From Rhabditophanes sp. KR3021 (taxonomy: Eukaryota; Nematoda; Chromadorea; Rhabditida; Alloionematidae): DNA of 64,000 nt. Positions 12,030 to 30,044 of the stretch are shown here, in pieces. The notes beneath the pieces were generated by a model, which was not told the origin of the DNA, ran no database searches, and worked only from the letters and a program-made list of their open reading frames with translations. The stretch lies in the NCBI GenBank assembly GCA_963281155.1, contig CAUJLY010000003.1, positions 372,001 through 436,000 on the forward strand. Reading direction: 5' to 3'. The translations under genes were made by a program, and so were the position numbers. How positions within the stretch are numbered: the stretch's first letter is position 1; every line of letters begins with the position of its first letter.

Positions 12030-14345
12030 ATAATAAAAAAGGACTATTTTATTGTATTAGTAAATTTTAGATTAAGATCACTAAAAAAGAGAATATGAAT
12101 AAAAAATAATTTACGACTCAAAAATATAATACATAGAATACAAAAATACCACTTCACTTAAATTAAAATGAATGTATAAACTCGCATTAACATCATCTAA
12201 TAGCCCCTTCATCTTTACAAAAGAAAGCCGATACAAAACGATATTTGCTGGTCGTTTGTTGTGCAATAGAACAATATATACTTGGTGTGACTAATACATT
12301 TAGTGTCCTCAAAATTAGAGAAAACATTTGCAATTAATATGAAACAAACTTGATACATACCAGCTAATCCTTGATGTTATCCTACAGAGCATTATTTATT
12401 ATTATTATACCAATTGTAACGACACAATGTTTGTTCTGTTCGAATAATTAAACCTACTACACTATGCCATCTACCAACACTAAGATCCCACCCAAAAAAG
12501 GGCCATTTATCCTGGTGGCATTAGATTATTACGTCAATGGGCCTTTAAAAAAGAAGGGTTTTGGCAACATCCTTTTAAAGACAACTTATACTTTGTCAAA
12601 AAGTGTTAGCCACTTGATAGTACGAAAATGGGATAAAATATATTTTTTAGCCTGGCAAATGCCGCTTTTTTAGTTGGTCCAAAACTAAGTTCGGACCAAG
12701 ACAACTAGTGGATGGGTGCTTTTGTTGTATCAATATATTATATAGATTTGTTTATTTATAGGTTTGGTGTTGTTGGAGTGGAATAATTGATCTGAGTTTA
12801 ATTTGATTACATTTATTTTAAAGCTTTTCACATTTTTTGGTGTGAATCTAATGTTCAGTGCATTTTTTAATTATGAGTAAAATATGAGATAACGTTTATC
12901 CCCCAAATATATCTAGATAGTATGCACATTCCTTGCCTCTCCACTTATCCTCCCAATTTGAAGAAGTATCTATGGACAAGTCTTTTTGTTTAAAAAATGA
13001 AACTAAACTAAATACAATATAAACAAATTACGAGAACCCTTTAAAGTGAGCAAAGAAACATAAAAAGGTACAAGTGAAGGGATTTTGTAACTTATACATC
13101 AACTCGCCATTCTAAATAAAATTTCAAAGTAGACAGTAAAGAATACAAAATGTAATTAGATGTATGTAAAAAGTGCAAATACATCCATTTCTCTCGCTAA
13201 AATAATCTAACAAAACGAAGTAAATTTATTTGATGTAATGAAACTAAAGCAAGGATTGTGCAAAAAGTGGACGTCAAATGATGAGTCAATGTGTTTTACA
13301 ATAAATTATGTATACCATTAATTTTTATTACCAAGGCAAAAGTTTTTGACTGATCGTAGTAGATTTTGGCGTTGATAGCATTATAAAAATTGAATGGATG
13401 AGCAAGGTTCTTTTTGTTTTAAATTGGATTAAATAAATGGAACGAGCATTGTTATAGGGGAGAGGTTAAATTTGGTGGGGTAAACATATAGTGGCTATAT
13501 ATTATCAGTGTTAACAAGTTGTGTGGTTTAATCTAAACAAGGTCAACAACGGTGATGCTTTCTTTACGTTTAAATCATCAATAACGCGGAAAGCAGCGTC
13601 TATATTAAGCTGACTAAGCAAGTGACTATCATTAAATGGATATGTCTATCACATCTAGTCCATGAGCTCAAATCAGAGCTCTGTTCTAATGAATAGGCTA
13701 ATTACATACTACCCACATAATAGATAGATATTGCCTTCAATTAATATGAAAAGACTCTTCTGTATGAAGTTGATTCATTTATTTACCATTCAAAGACTTA
13801 GATACATTACGTTTATTTTGCCTAAAGGCTTCCCCTGCAATCGAATTGTGAAAGAATACATATTTATATAATTAAAAAGTGGTACAAAGTAATGTAATGG
13901 TTTTGTTTTATGCTTTGTTAGTAAAGTTAAGGCCTCAAAGGTGAGAAAAAAATAAAAGACAATATAATAATGATATAAGGTGAAGAAGTGGTTTCTTTCA
14001 TGTAATTCAATATATAATTGTATGTATGATATTCAAAATTTGTTTGTTGTAAATCGCTAAATGGTGTCGGAGTTTTTTAATTGTGTTTGTAATAGTTGGA
14101 TGGAACAATTTTGGAACTGTATTTTTATTGCTTGATCTCTAAATTCAATCCTGGCTTGATCTACTTTATACATAGGTGCTTGAAAGTTTTGTGGCAACAG
14201 CTTTTCGTTTTTGATTGGAGGAAATCAAATTTTGCTTGGGCTCAATTTTTAATCTAAATTGATGTCAAAGTACCCTTTTTGTAAACACTTTGGTTGTTTT
14301 TTATGAAAAGAGTGGAGGGCTGATTAGGGTGATTGATATATTTGT
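12030..14345. other. 2.3-kb intergenic region, no gene seen
   Basis: AT-rich sequence upstream of ZO-1 (likely its promoter and any 5' untranslated exons) and downstream of junctophilin. A 69-codon ORF at 12464-12673 has no splice context or recognisable domain and is left out. Confidence 0.5.
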
Positions 14346-14351
14346 GAAGAA

Positions 14352-20110
<5,759 letters not shown>

Positions 20111-20117
20111 TGGATAC

Positions 20118-23081
20118 TTATTCATATTTATCCACTTTTGAACATAATGAAGGTGGGATGCTTTCCTGGCTTGGACTCTTCACACATTCCTCGGTGCATT
20201 CGATTGTATCTGCTACGTTGTTTTCTTTGTCCCAACGTTCTAATATTCTTTTTCTTCTTAAATAATGCTTTCGCTGTTGTTGTAAAGAAATGGAGTCTGG
20301 AATGTCGGGTATGATGTAAGATACAAACGTTTGAATCGACAACACTAAGATTCCAAATAACAGTACAAATATCAATTTAAGGGCAAGTATCTTCCAAAAC
20401 TCCAGCGAATGCCCATACAAGTCATCGCAATCTCCATTTGTATCGTTTAAATTTAACGAGCATGGCGGTTTCCGGAAATCCTTAAATCGACACACTGTAA
20501 CATTAAAGTGGATCGAAGGTTTTGTCCATGAAGAGGTATCTGCGTATGTTAAGGCATAGTCCATGTATCCATTTAATGATCCTCGAGTGTAGTAATAATA
20601 GGATTTCGGAATTACATCTGTTGTAAATGCTATTACCAAGGCCTGAAAGAAGGCACAAATAAATAAAAGTGTGTGGTTCAATTTAGTTTAAAATTGGTTT
20701 AAATTGTTTAAAATGGAAGGAAATACTTCCAAGCGTTGCACAGTCACACATTACTTTAATGTGCTGGAATATAATTTGCTTACATTACTGAGGACGGCTA
20801 ATGTAGACAAAACCTCGAGAATCGTTTCCCACATCCCAATATTTGCAGAATGACCAGGCATTGGCTTTTGATACATCGAAACCAGTTTCCTGGCATCTGT
20901 CCTTATCTCAATGATGTTGTTTAGAAGAGCAAAAAAGGGTGCCATGGGAAATGCACCACAAAACAAAGTGACAAACCCAAACTCTATAACCATTTCCAAA
21001 TACTCATCAAATAAAAATAACTGATCAACAGTGTAAAGAGCAAAATCTCTCTCATATTGAGGAAGCCTTTCTGGATTGACAACATTCTTATAATAAAGAG
21101 TGTGTGTAGTTGCGAAACGACCTTTCAATCTTTGAAAACGCATACATAACAAGGGAGAAACAAGTTCCATTATTGAACAGATGATTTGAGATCCACACAT
21201 GATAACGAAAAGTTGGATCATCAGTTCTGCCATACAGCCCGTGACATCGCAGTTTTCGACTCTGTGGCCTCCGATGTAAATGGAACCGGGCACATCAGCT
21301 GAACATGTATTAAGAAATATATAAAAAGTTATTACAAATGTTTATTTTACCTCCCGGAACTCCTGAGAATCTTCCTTTGATAAAAGCAATATAAAAGAAA
21401 CTGCTGTAACAATTAATAAATTCAAACAAAAACACTTTCAAGGTATAACTGTTATCGAATTCACTTTGCGTCCTCGGACATTCCCAACAAGTCAACTTGT
21501 AAGCAACTCGATGATAAATTAAATTCATCACCAAAACAAAGATGAGATTCATGATAGCTGTAGTGGCAAAAATGATGATTAATCCATAATTATGAAGAAA
21601 GGTAGTTTTTTCATATGTGTGGAATGTCCCCATCAAAATCATCCTATAAACAAGGATTCCTAAGATAAAAGCTAAAGCTAGGGCCATAATAAATAAAAAG
21701 AACACTCCAGATACGATTTTTTTGAGAAATTTTAACGTAGTTGGCATATAAAGTTCGAGTTCCTTTGTAATTGGATTGACTCTTTTTTGAGTCATTCTGA
21801 ATTGAAATTCGGGTCTGATAGTTTCGTGTTCAGTTTCTTGGTTCAATATACCCCATTTATAAGCTATTTTTGAATTATATCTTTTCCACCCTTCCAAAAA
21901 TAAAGTAGCCCAAATAGACATGCCAAAGGCAAAGATTGCAGTTCCAAAGTTGTCAACTATATAAGTTAGTCTCGCATAAAGGCAAGAATCATTTAGTTGT
22001 GTGTAGTCACAATATGTATCACACGAAGGACAAACATACTGATGACTCAGTTTGTTTTGTGTACAAATATCTTGACTAAATAATAATAATGATATGTTTG
22101 AATTATTTCACTTACATGGGAATGTCGTATTTTGAGGAGATATATCCATATATCATAAATAAGGGACCAAAAAAGGCTGGGATTATTAGGAGCTTCGTAA
22201 AATAACCAAGCCATGCAAAGTAAATCCCGATTTTTGTGCCGAAGTAACGTTTGACTAGATCGAGAGGTTGGTGTTTGTACCACATCCTAAACGAAGCCCA
22301 TACATCATACAAAATTTGTCTGTCACTAGCTTCTTCTAATCGCAAATCGACTCTACGATCTTTGATCAATCTTTCATGAGGTGGATAAGCTGCTACATAA
22401 CTCCCAGCATTCAATAACCTTTCTATTCCAATATGCAATTTATCTGAATCAGCAGATCTGTAGCTTGTTCTATTTAATAAATCATAAACTATTCTTGATC
22501 TTTCACTTTTCGAAAAGAAGTTTTCATGGTCATCGTAATTTAGGTAGTGCTTCAGTCTTGATTTTTCAAAACTTTCCGTATAATGCGAGACCTCATTTAA
22601 TCTTTTTGTGTAAGCATGGCTAAGTTTCATAAACTCCAATTCCCCAATACATTTACTTATTATGCCTTCTGAGTATCCTTCACTTCCAATCATATCATTC
22701 CGTCCCAAAGGCATCCTCATCTTTAAAACCTCAGCTTGCCTTAACAAAACATTGAATGGAGCATGAACGAGAACAAACACAGTATCACTCGATTCCTGAC
22801 TCTCCATAAACTCAATTTCAAGCCCACGATATTTGAGATATAATTCATAGCTTTTACGTTCATCTACACGGTGCGTCACTTCATTGCTGCTTTTGAAGAC
22901 AAGTACGTAATCTACCAATTTCACACCATCTTTGAAGTAGGTGTTGTTTGGTTTGAGTAAATCTTTCGCACTGATTAAGGGCAATGTTTCTTTTTGGTTG
23001 GCGTCGTCTTGGAGTTTGATGGATGCCTGAAAGAACCATTTAAATAAACAACACTCATTTTAATAGTTCCAAACATACCAT
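20118..23081 (-). CDS. anoctamin/TMEM16 family channel or lipid scramblase
   Basis: Exons 23081-23079, 23026-22116, 22075-21351, 21298-20784 and 20642-20118 join in frame, giving 892 residues. The first coding exon contributes only the ATG, placed directly against its GTATGT donor. Family signatures include the cytosolic N-terminal domain, CPSCDTYCDY, FGMSIWATLFLEGWKR and LNNIIEIRTDARK. Calcium-site acidic residues expected in the core helices are present as SIMEL, EYLE and EIRTD, so calcium gating is plausible; the Asn that often precedes the first of these by four residues is Cys here. Ten transmembrane helices are expected. Whether it conducts chloride or scrambles lipid cannot be told from sequence. 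It starts about 650 bases from the small + strand ORF at 23739. Confidence 0.95.
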
Positions 23082-23084
23082 ATG

Positions 23085-23735
23085 AATCTAAATTAATAGT
23101 TTGTTGCCTTTATTGTGATCAAATTAAAAGGAATAGCCTGTTTAAATGTCCTCTTCAATGAACCGATCAAAATTTGCCTTTTCAATCAATAAAACTTGAC
23201 AACATCAACTATAAAAATTACGAATTATTTATACTACACAACAAAGTTGTTTCTATTTGATAGCTTTCTCTCGTCCACTTTGATACAATACCTTTTCATA
23301 CATGTACATCCAAGTTAACGGAATATGACGTAAAGTTGTGATGATAAAAGGACAATTTGTTGGACCTCAACGTGTTGATTCTTTTACAATAGATATTTGA
23401 TTTTTACTCAGACAGTGGCTTGTTCAAAGTAACTACGACTGCTTATTTAATCGAAAGGTAGATACACCAAGTCTGCGCAACTTTTTTAGTTGAAAGGTGC
23501 AAAAAGTGAGTGTGCGCAATTATTTTGCTTGCCAATTTGCATCAATAAATGGCTAAATAACACCCTAGGCGATTGCTTTTTATTATGTTGTCAAAGAAAC
23601 CATATCATATTGGCATGATTTAACCCACCCATACATGCTCTTATCATTTAAATAATAATTGGTGGATGTCATTTAAGGAAGTAAAGTTAATATACTTCCA
23701 TTTATAGGTAACGCTATCAAATTTCCCAACGCTTA
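23085..23735. other. divergent intergenic region
   Basis: About 650 bases between the anoctamin start (-) and a small ORF (+), so probably a shared promoter region. No motif was recognised beyond AT-rich tracts. Confidence 0.4.
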
Positions 23736-23738
23736 CAT

Positions 23739-24014
23739 TTGTTTATTTTTGACTCATCAAAGGCAGTCGGTAAGTTTATTTATTGTAGTATGGTTTGCTT
23801 CGTCATGGAGAGTGTCGTTGGTAAGAGACCAATGGAAACGTTTGCTGAATCAGCTATGGGGCGAGCTTTACTCAATCCTCGAATTTATCGCAGACTCATA
23901 AATACTCCGGAGTTGGAACAGAAACTAGCTTTTTTGAATTTGTTTTGTTTTCACTTAGTTGGCCATAACATCGCAGGTCGGAATGTGGCAAATCAGAGGG
24001 AAATCTCTAATTAA
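23739..24014 (+). CDS. small hypothetical protein (about 70-90 aa)
   Basis: The ORF uses ATG 23739 or, more likely, ATG 23805 (MESVVGKRPMETFAESAMG). It is mildly basic, with a short hydrophobic patch (LAFLNLFCFHLVGH), and ends at TAA 24012-24014. Coding composition is good from 23805 on. A 19-base GTAAGT...TTGTAG segment starts at about 23769 and could be a tiny intron in the leader; if so, only the downstream ATG is used. It is convergent with SLX1, 135 bases away. Family not recognised. Confidence 0.45.
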   Translation: MFIFDSSKAVGKFIYCSMVCFVMESVVGKRPMETFAESAMGRALLNPRIYRRLINTPELEQKLAFLNLFCFHLVGHNIAGRNVANQREISN

Positions 24015-24148
24015 ACATTCTATTCAAGCATCATCTCAACATACGCAATACCATACAAATATGGTAACAAAAATATAAATTACACATTTTATTCAACACT
24101 ATCATTTTTATTTTATGTGTTATTGCCCATTATAAATATCCAATAATT

Positions 24149-25071
24149 TCAATCCACAATTATTTTCTTTGATCCGTCTTCCATCGACGGCTTCAGACTT
24201 TCCATCTTGACTAAATGATGAGTATCTTTGATGATGTCTCCCCACATAAACGAGCATCTACATTTCGGGCACTTTCCCTTGACAGGAATGAGGACATTTG
24301 GATCCCCGGCTAAAATACTGTCTGCCAAGCAGATAATGTGGAACTTTGCCCCGCACTTGCTTCTTTCAACACATCGAGCAAGTGTTTCTGTCTAAAGAGA
24401 GTCAAAAAAGATGTACATTATTTTTGATATATGGTGACCACCAATAAACATACCGCATTTATTTCTTTCTTGCAAATATAGCAACTACCGATGTTTTGAT
24501 AGAGAGACGGATCTTGGGAGACGCTTATCTTTTTTAATTCAACTAACCCGAACGCTTCTTTGACGTGACTTGGCAGGAATGGGGAGGGAAATTCGAGTTT
24601 GTATTGAGGTAGAAGCCATCTGAATGTTAGACATAACCCCGACCACGGTTCACTGTTCAGCAGATTCATGCAAACTCTGATCTTAAATTGGAAATGAGTC
24701 TCTTCTTTGGTTTGCTTGATGTTGAGATCCTTCAACCTCCTGGACTTGTGTGGATTTTGCCAAGCCCATTCGAAATGTAGAGCAAAGCACGAGTTCGGAA
24801 AGCCATGTACAATGCACACCATATTCCACGGCCCACGACCGGACGTCTTTTTTGCTCCCCCAGCTTCCTTACCACCATTATGCTGTCGGATTCTGTTGTT
24901 AGGGTCAACAGTATATCCAATGTAACATTTGTTCTTATAGTTGCGAAGCTCGCTCAAGGAAACTAAGCAGTAAGACCCATGAAATTGCTCCACGATCGAC
25001 TTAGCTCCAAACTTCTTTTTCTTCCTTTTGACGGCTGCCTCATCGAGGATGGGCATTTGGGAGAGGAGCAT
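24149..25071 (-). CDS. slx-1: SLX1 structure-specific endonuclease subunit (GIY-YIG plus zinc finger)
   Basis: Two exons (25071-24454, 24391-24149) give 286 residues; an in-frame TAG sits just upstream of the chosen ATG. The GIY-YIG nuclease domain covers about residues 30-120: GSYCLV (the GIY strand is degenerate), CYIGYTVD (YIG), the catalytic-type Arg in RIRQHN, and Glu in HFEWAWQNP. The family hallmarks SGRGPW and SRRLK are present. The C-terminal exon supplies a Cys/His RING-like zinc finger that continues from CYICKKE. With SLX4 the enzyme nicks Holliday junctions and flaps in the nucleus. Length matches the family. Confidence 0.95.
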
Positions 25072-25074
25072 AAT

Positions 25075-25640
25075 CAGAACCTATTGACACTTTAGAAGAT
25101 TGCCACGTCGATGGAGATGTCAAATGATATTACTATACAACTATTCCCAATGAGCGCGTAATGCTTTGTAACCTCTATTTAGTCTACACACTCTTTGTAC
25201 CAAAAATCTGCCGCCCCAACACATTACCACTTGTATGTGTTTGTATGTATGAGTTGAAAAAAGCAGGGTAGTGGTAAACAAAAAGAGTCGTTGACACACA
25301 CAATTCTGCCTCAAAAGATGGCGCGTGTTGGTAGTTGGTGTTGCGATGATGGTCTCGTGTTGCCTGGCAAGTCGGGTTGTCTACACACAGTTGGTATGCA
25401 CTCCACCCTTTCAATGGGGTGTCGTCACTCTCGCCACGACTTTTTTTCCTAACCCTTACATTCTAACCAACCACACCAACCCCTTCCCCATTCACTAAAT
25501 GTTTCCCATTTCTCCAAAAAGCCATTTTCAAATACATCATTTTCCACTATTTTCACCATTTCTCCAAAATTTTAGAAGCCGCGTCTTTCCGTGTATACTT
25601 TGTTTATTATTTTAAAGATACTCCCTAGAACAATGTTTAT
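25075..25640. other. divergent promoter region, SLX1 / transposase-derived gene
   Basis: About 580 bases between SLX1 (-) and the MULE-derived gene (+). It holds a GC-mixed stretch followed by C- and T-rich DNA. No intact ORF is convincing. Probably bidirectional promoter plus a 5' untranslated segment. Confidence 0.45.
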
Positions 25641-25651
25641 TTCTGTTTCAG
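25641..25651 (+). other. splice acceptor abutting the ATG (probable trans-splice site)
   Basis: TTCTGTTTCAG ends exactly one base before ATG 25652. In nematodes an acceptor touching the start codon usually marks spliced-leader addition; a cis-spliced leader exon is the alternative. Confidence 0.5.
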
Positions 25652-28620
25652 ATGGACGAACCAACAATCAATCAAGAGTTTCAAATGATCGAAGAGGATG
25701 GTGAGAGCAACGAAAGGCCTATAACAATTAAAAATGACAACATCCAGAATGACTTAAATGAGGACGAGTTAATTGACATCGAAGGAGTCATTGATGATGG
25801 GCACCACATCGGCTATGAAAACCACCCCGAAGATGATTCATACATCCTCGAAACACAACCACCAAGGACCACTAGAAAAAGAGCTAATGTTAGTGCCGTT
25901 CCTGTGAGCGCCAAGGCTCCTCGTGTCTTTACGGTCCAGGCAGATGGAACCCCCCTTGCTTTGACTCCACAACGAGGGTATGGTAGTTCGAGAACTCCTT
26001 CGACTCGCACACGTGCTAGTGTCAGTGAAAACTACGACGCCAACACTTCCTCCTCCTCGATGCTACGTAGAAATACGGAGAAAATTGACTGGAACAACGA
26101 GCTGGTGGAGGAAATCGTCCTCAGGTACGAAAGCAATCCGAGGTGCGGAAATATGCGCGACGTTGCCAGACAAATCAGCTCCGTAACAGGCACTTACATC
26201 TCCCACTCTACCGTCTTCAAGCAACTCCAAAAGAGAAGAAAGGCACGGGATGGTGTTCATGAACCAAATTACTACGAGATGGAACCAGGGTTCGGGGATG
26301 ACAATTACCTTGATGAGACTAAATTTACCGAAGTTCACTCTGAGTTTGGGGAGAATGGGGGAAATGGGTCGAGTATGGTGGCGCAACAGCCCAACCTCAC
26401 CCAAATCTGCAGTGGCACACCAAAAGTGTACATGCTAAAGAGAGTTGAGGGAACTGCTGCCGGGGACAACAAAAAACCGGTCTACAATACTGTCGAATTG
26501 ACACCAGCCGAAGAGAAACCTGTATTCAAAAAGATCGTCTCTGCCAGGCAAGAAAAAGCCGAGTCCGAAGAGGGGTACGACCACGTAGAAAATCGTTTCA
26601 ATGGCCTAATGAAAACACCACTGGAGTCCCTAAACGTAAAAGTGTTGTTGACTGGGCGGTTCACTGAATCGATCTTGGCAATTCCAGAAGAAAATGGACT
26701 TTTCCGTGAATATTTCCTAACAAATACCCGTCAAGATGGACGTGTCCGTTACTATAGATGCAGCAAGTGTTGCCGTCTCCGCAAAACTTACAAAGATATC
26801 ATCGAGCCCAAAATTAAAGTAAGTTTGAAGGGTGACATACCAATCAGTAGACAGATACCGAGTATGGAATTAAGTTTTAGAGATATGTTGATTGGAGTCT
26901 CACAAAACGTTTTTCCAATAATTTTGGTATCAGTATAGTTGAGGTGTACTTTTACTTGTTGTTCATGTGTTGCATATTGTTTACTGATTAATTGCTGTTG
27001 CAGGTCTTAGACGGAAGTATCCTTGGCGACTTCCGGAATATTGTCCACCACGATGAGTGCAAACCGATCACTGAACTCGAAGCTACGGTCAAGCAAATTG
27101 ACCGAGATTGCCGTAGAAAGGTTAGGAATGGAGAGATGACGCCACACGAAAGTTGGATCGAAGGCAGGGAACGTCTTGTCAGGCATTTGACTGCTAATAT
27201 GCCGAAAGGCTCCGAACAACCCAGTCATGAAGCGCTTGCTAATTTGTTCCCTTCTTATAAGAAGGTCAAGCAGCAATATTTTAGGCATAAGAGAATGGGC
27301 AAGGTTGAGAAACCAAAGGCTACTAAGAGTGGCAAGGCTGGCCTTGACGACAAGCAGTTTTCGAATATGTTGAAGAAGTTCAAGATGACGATTCGTGGAG
27401 TTGAAGCTGGAAACCAAGAAGAGACCTTCTTACTGATGTGCGATCGTAACCAAGGAATCCTCGTGTTCGCCTCTGACAAAGACCTTAAACTGGGCGGTGA
27501 ATCAGACATCCTGTGCGGCCGTTCGGCTCCTGAAATTATGTGTGACGATGGGAAGAAGACTGTCTATACAGTCCATGCCAAGCTTAACATCAATGATGCC
27601 TTCGAATGGGTTCCCATCCTGTATGCCGTCATCGAACGAAGAGACCAAAAGAATTTCTACGACATCTTTGCCTTGATCACACAAAGATGGCATGAGATGG
27701 GAGTTCAGCCTAGGTTTGAGAGATTTTTCTGCGAATTCGACAGACACCAGATTCAGGCTGCGACGGAGGCGTTTGGAGCGCAATTCGTGTCAGTCTTGTA
27801 TATGGATTACCTGAGAGTTGTTTTGAACACGACCAAGAACTTCCACCTCAATAATTGCTTAGCCAATCCTCACCCCGTCCTGGAGCCAATCCGCTTCTGG
27901 GTCAGGTCAATGTGCTGTGTTCCTTTGCTACCCCCAAACTACGTCATTCCTTACTGGAGATTCGTCCTTGCCCGTGCCCCTGAACTCCACGCCGAGGAAG
28001 GGTGCGGCATCGACGTAGCCATCATCACCAAGCAAATGCAAGTCATGCTTTCCCTGATCAATGAAAACTGGATGGACGAAGGAATCATCAAAAACTGGAA
28101 CCACTGGTGCTCCGGCCGTTACACAGCCATCCCTTACCCACCTGGGTATGAAGATTACCAAGAAAAGGTGGATCCCTCAAACGGAAAGCCCGTCAACATT
28201 ACCTCCATCCTGTCCAACATCCATTCCATGCAAAATTACTACGAAGATAAGTACGCACTTCTGTCGGAAAATTCAGAGTCAGCCGCTATTTTAAATGAAG
28301 ATTATAAGAAGTTCGACGGTGAATTGGGAGCTTTCCAAGAAAACTTCGAAGCAAACTTGGAGAGTGTAATTGGACCAAATGGAACTGTTGGATGGCAAGC
28401 TGTGATCCCCATTTTGAAAGAATATATCGAAAAAGTTGTGGACATCATCGTTCCCCTGAAAGATGCCAAACTGGACTTTGAGTCGATGGGAGATGAGGAT
28501 GAAGGAGGCCCTCTCCACGACATCATCCTCCACGACGATGACGACGTCCTCATCGATGTCGAAGACAAAGAAGGGCCAGAGGATGAAGACGTCCTCATCG
28601 ACATGGAAGAGGCCGTCTAA
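25652..28620 (+). CDS. FLYWCH-like zinc finger plus MULE transposase-derived protein (domesticated candidate)
   Basis: Two exons (25652-26818, 27004-28620) give 927 residues. After an acidic N-terminus, residues about 143-195 form a helical DNA-binding-like segment (RDVARQIS...STVFKQLQKRRK). Residues about 335-410 look like a FLYWCH zinc finger: RVRYYRCSKC (Cys 370, 373) with HHDEC at 404-408. Residues about 530-660 resemble the Mutator-like transposase core (HAKLNINDAFEWVPILYAVIE, then a helical stretch and FFCEFDRHQIQAA). The catalytic DDE residues are not clear: DILCG replaces the usual DGTF and CEFD the usual DFE, and no C..H motif follows. The tail is very acidic. No inverted repeats flank it, and the frame and intron are clean, so it behaves as a host gene, perhaps a DNA-binding regulator. 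Confidence 0.72.
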
Positions 28621-28910
28621 TCAATATGGTGGTTCCAATTAATTAATATCCTAATAATATGTGCTTCTATTTACTTTATTTGTCCCATGGTTTGTTTTTC
28701 TTTTGTTTGATCTGCTTTTCCCTTTTATTATACACCACTCAAAAGAGGTATCAAATGGACTTTTTTGACCCCTACTTCTTATTAAAGACAAATATCACTT
28801 TATTTGTTGTATTATTATAATTACATTTTTGTGAATTTTTACTTGGATGTCCATAATAATATGTTTTGATATAAAATTGTAATATATAAAATATTTTGAA
28901 CTTTATCCAT

Positions 28911-28914
28911 TTAG
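28911..28914 (+). other. possible trans-splice acceptor before XPA
   Basis: A CCATTTAG acceptor ends 10 bases before ATG 28925, with T-rich DNA upstream, 290 bases after the previous gene. This is the spacing seen for downstream genes in nematode operons. Confidence 0.4.
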
Positions 28915-28924
28915 TCCGGTCAGT

Positions 28925-29644
28925 ATGAGTAAGCGGAAACAGATTTCAAGCGTAGAGGCTTCTTATGTTAGGAAACAGGATGACTATGAAGGCGCAGGTG
29001 GATTTGACTTGAGAGAAGTTACGGCTATTGCTGAAAGAGACCAGTATCGTAAGAGTAAAAGAGCAAGAGTTAGAGATGGCAACAAGAAAGCTAGTTTGGG
29101 TGAGTTGATGCCGGAAAACTGCGACAGATGCAACAACAAAATGGAGGAGTCCACACTTTGGTCAGATTATGGGTTTGGTATTTGTGATGGGTGTAGAGAG
29201 GAACATCGAGGAGATTACAAGCTCATTACTAAGACTGATGCTAAGTTAGTTTACTTGTTAAAGGACGAGGATTTAGAGTATCGTCAACCTGCCTTGAGAT
29301 ATCTTCTCAAGAAAAATCCACACAATCCTCGGTACGGTGATATGGCTTTGTATTTGGAGAAGCAAGTCGAAGAGCGGTCTTTGTCCATCTATGGAGACCA
29401 GGGAGGCCTGGATTTGGCTAGGAAGATAGCAGATGAAAAGAGAAGTACTAGACTCGTTAATAAGTACAAGAAGCAAATGAATGAGATCAAAAGAGATATT
29501 CGTGCTAAGGAAAAATTTAGCAAGGACTATAATTTGATTAGTCATGAATGTACTTATCAACCTGAAATCTACGATGAAGCTAAGGATGAATACTCTAAAA
29601 GGTGTGATGAATGTCAAGAAGTCATCAAATATCAAAAAATTTAA
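28925..29644 (+). CDS. xpa-1: XPA nucleotide-excision-repair protein
   Basis: A single-exon ORF of 239 residues. The zinc finger is CDRC-x17-CDGC at about residues 64-88, the spacing of vertebrate XPA, followed by the DNA-binding domain (KLITKTDAKLVYLLKDEDL, PRYGDMALYL). XPA verifies damage and organises the incision complex with RPA, TFIIH and ERCC1-XPF in the nucleus. It lies 305 bases after the transposase-derived gene and 400 bases before SmE, all on one strand, so polycistronic transcription is possible. The absence of introns is unusual beside its neighbours. Confidence 0.96.
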   Translation: MSKRKQISSVEASYVRKQDDYEGAGGFDLREVTAIAERDQYRKSKRARVRDGNKKASLGELMPENCDRCNNKMEESTLWSDYGFGICDGCREEHRGDYKLITKTDAKLVYLLKDEDLEYRQPALRYLLKKNPHNPRYGDMALYLEKQVEERSLSIYGDQGGLDLARKIADEKRSTRLVNKYKKQMNEIKRDIRAKEKFSKDYNLISHECTYQPEIYDEAKDEYSKRCDECQEVIKYQKI

Positions 29645-30044
29645 ATAGACCTTAATTCCACCAAACTAAACGACATATAATATTTTGTGTAAATAGTATA
29701 TTCATTCTAATAAATTCCTCCATCAAAATAATTTATTTGCTTCTTTTATTGTCGAAAATGAATTCAAAAGGTTGCCCCAATTCTCAATTAAATGTTAATT
29801 TGTGAATCTTATTTTCTTTATTTTGTTGTTTGTATTTTATAAAAATGATAATTACATTACTTTGAGAGGATGTAAAATATGAATTTATGTCTTTTTATCG
29901 CAATATACCCACCTTCCTTTACATCTCCATGACCAAGGTATTCCCACGCGGATAAGTTTCCAAGACACATTTGAACAAAGTATACCCGCAACTTTTGAAA
30001 AATAACTTTGTTGGTTACTTTGTGAAAGTATTTAAAAGACTACT

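Noticed and set aside
12464..12673. + strand ORF of 69 codons
   Set aside because: Isolated, without domain, splice context or neighbouring coding signal.
25652..28620. Active Mutator-like transposon
   Set aside because: No flanking inverted repeats or target duplications noticed, catalytic positions unclear, and the gene has a host-like intron and close conserved neighbours.
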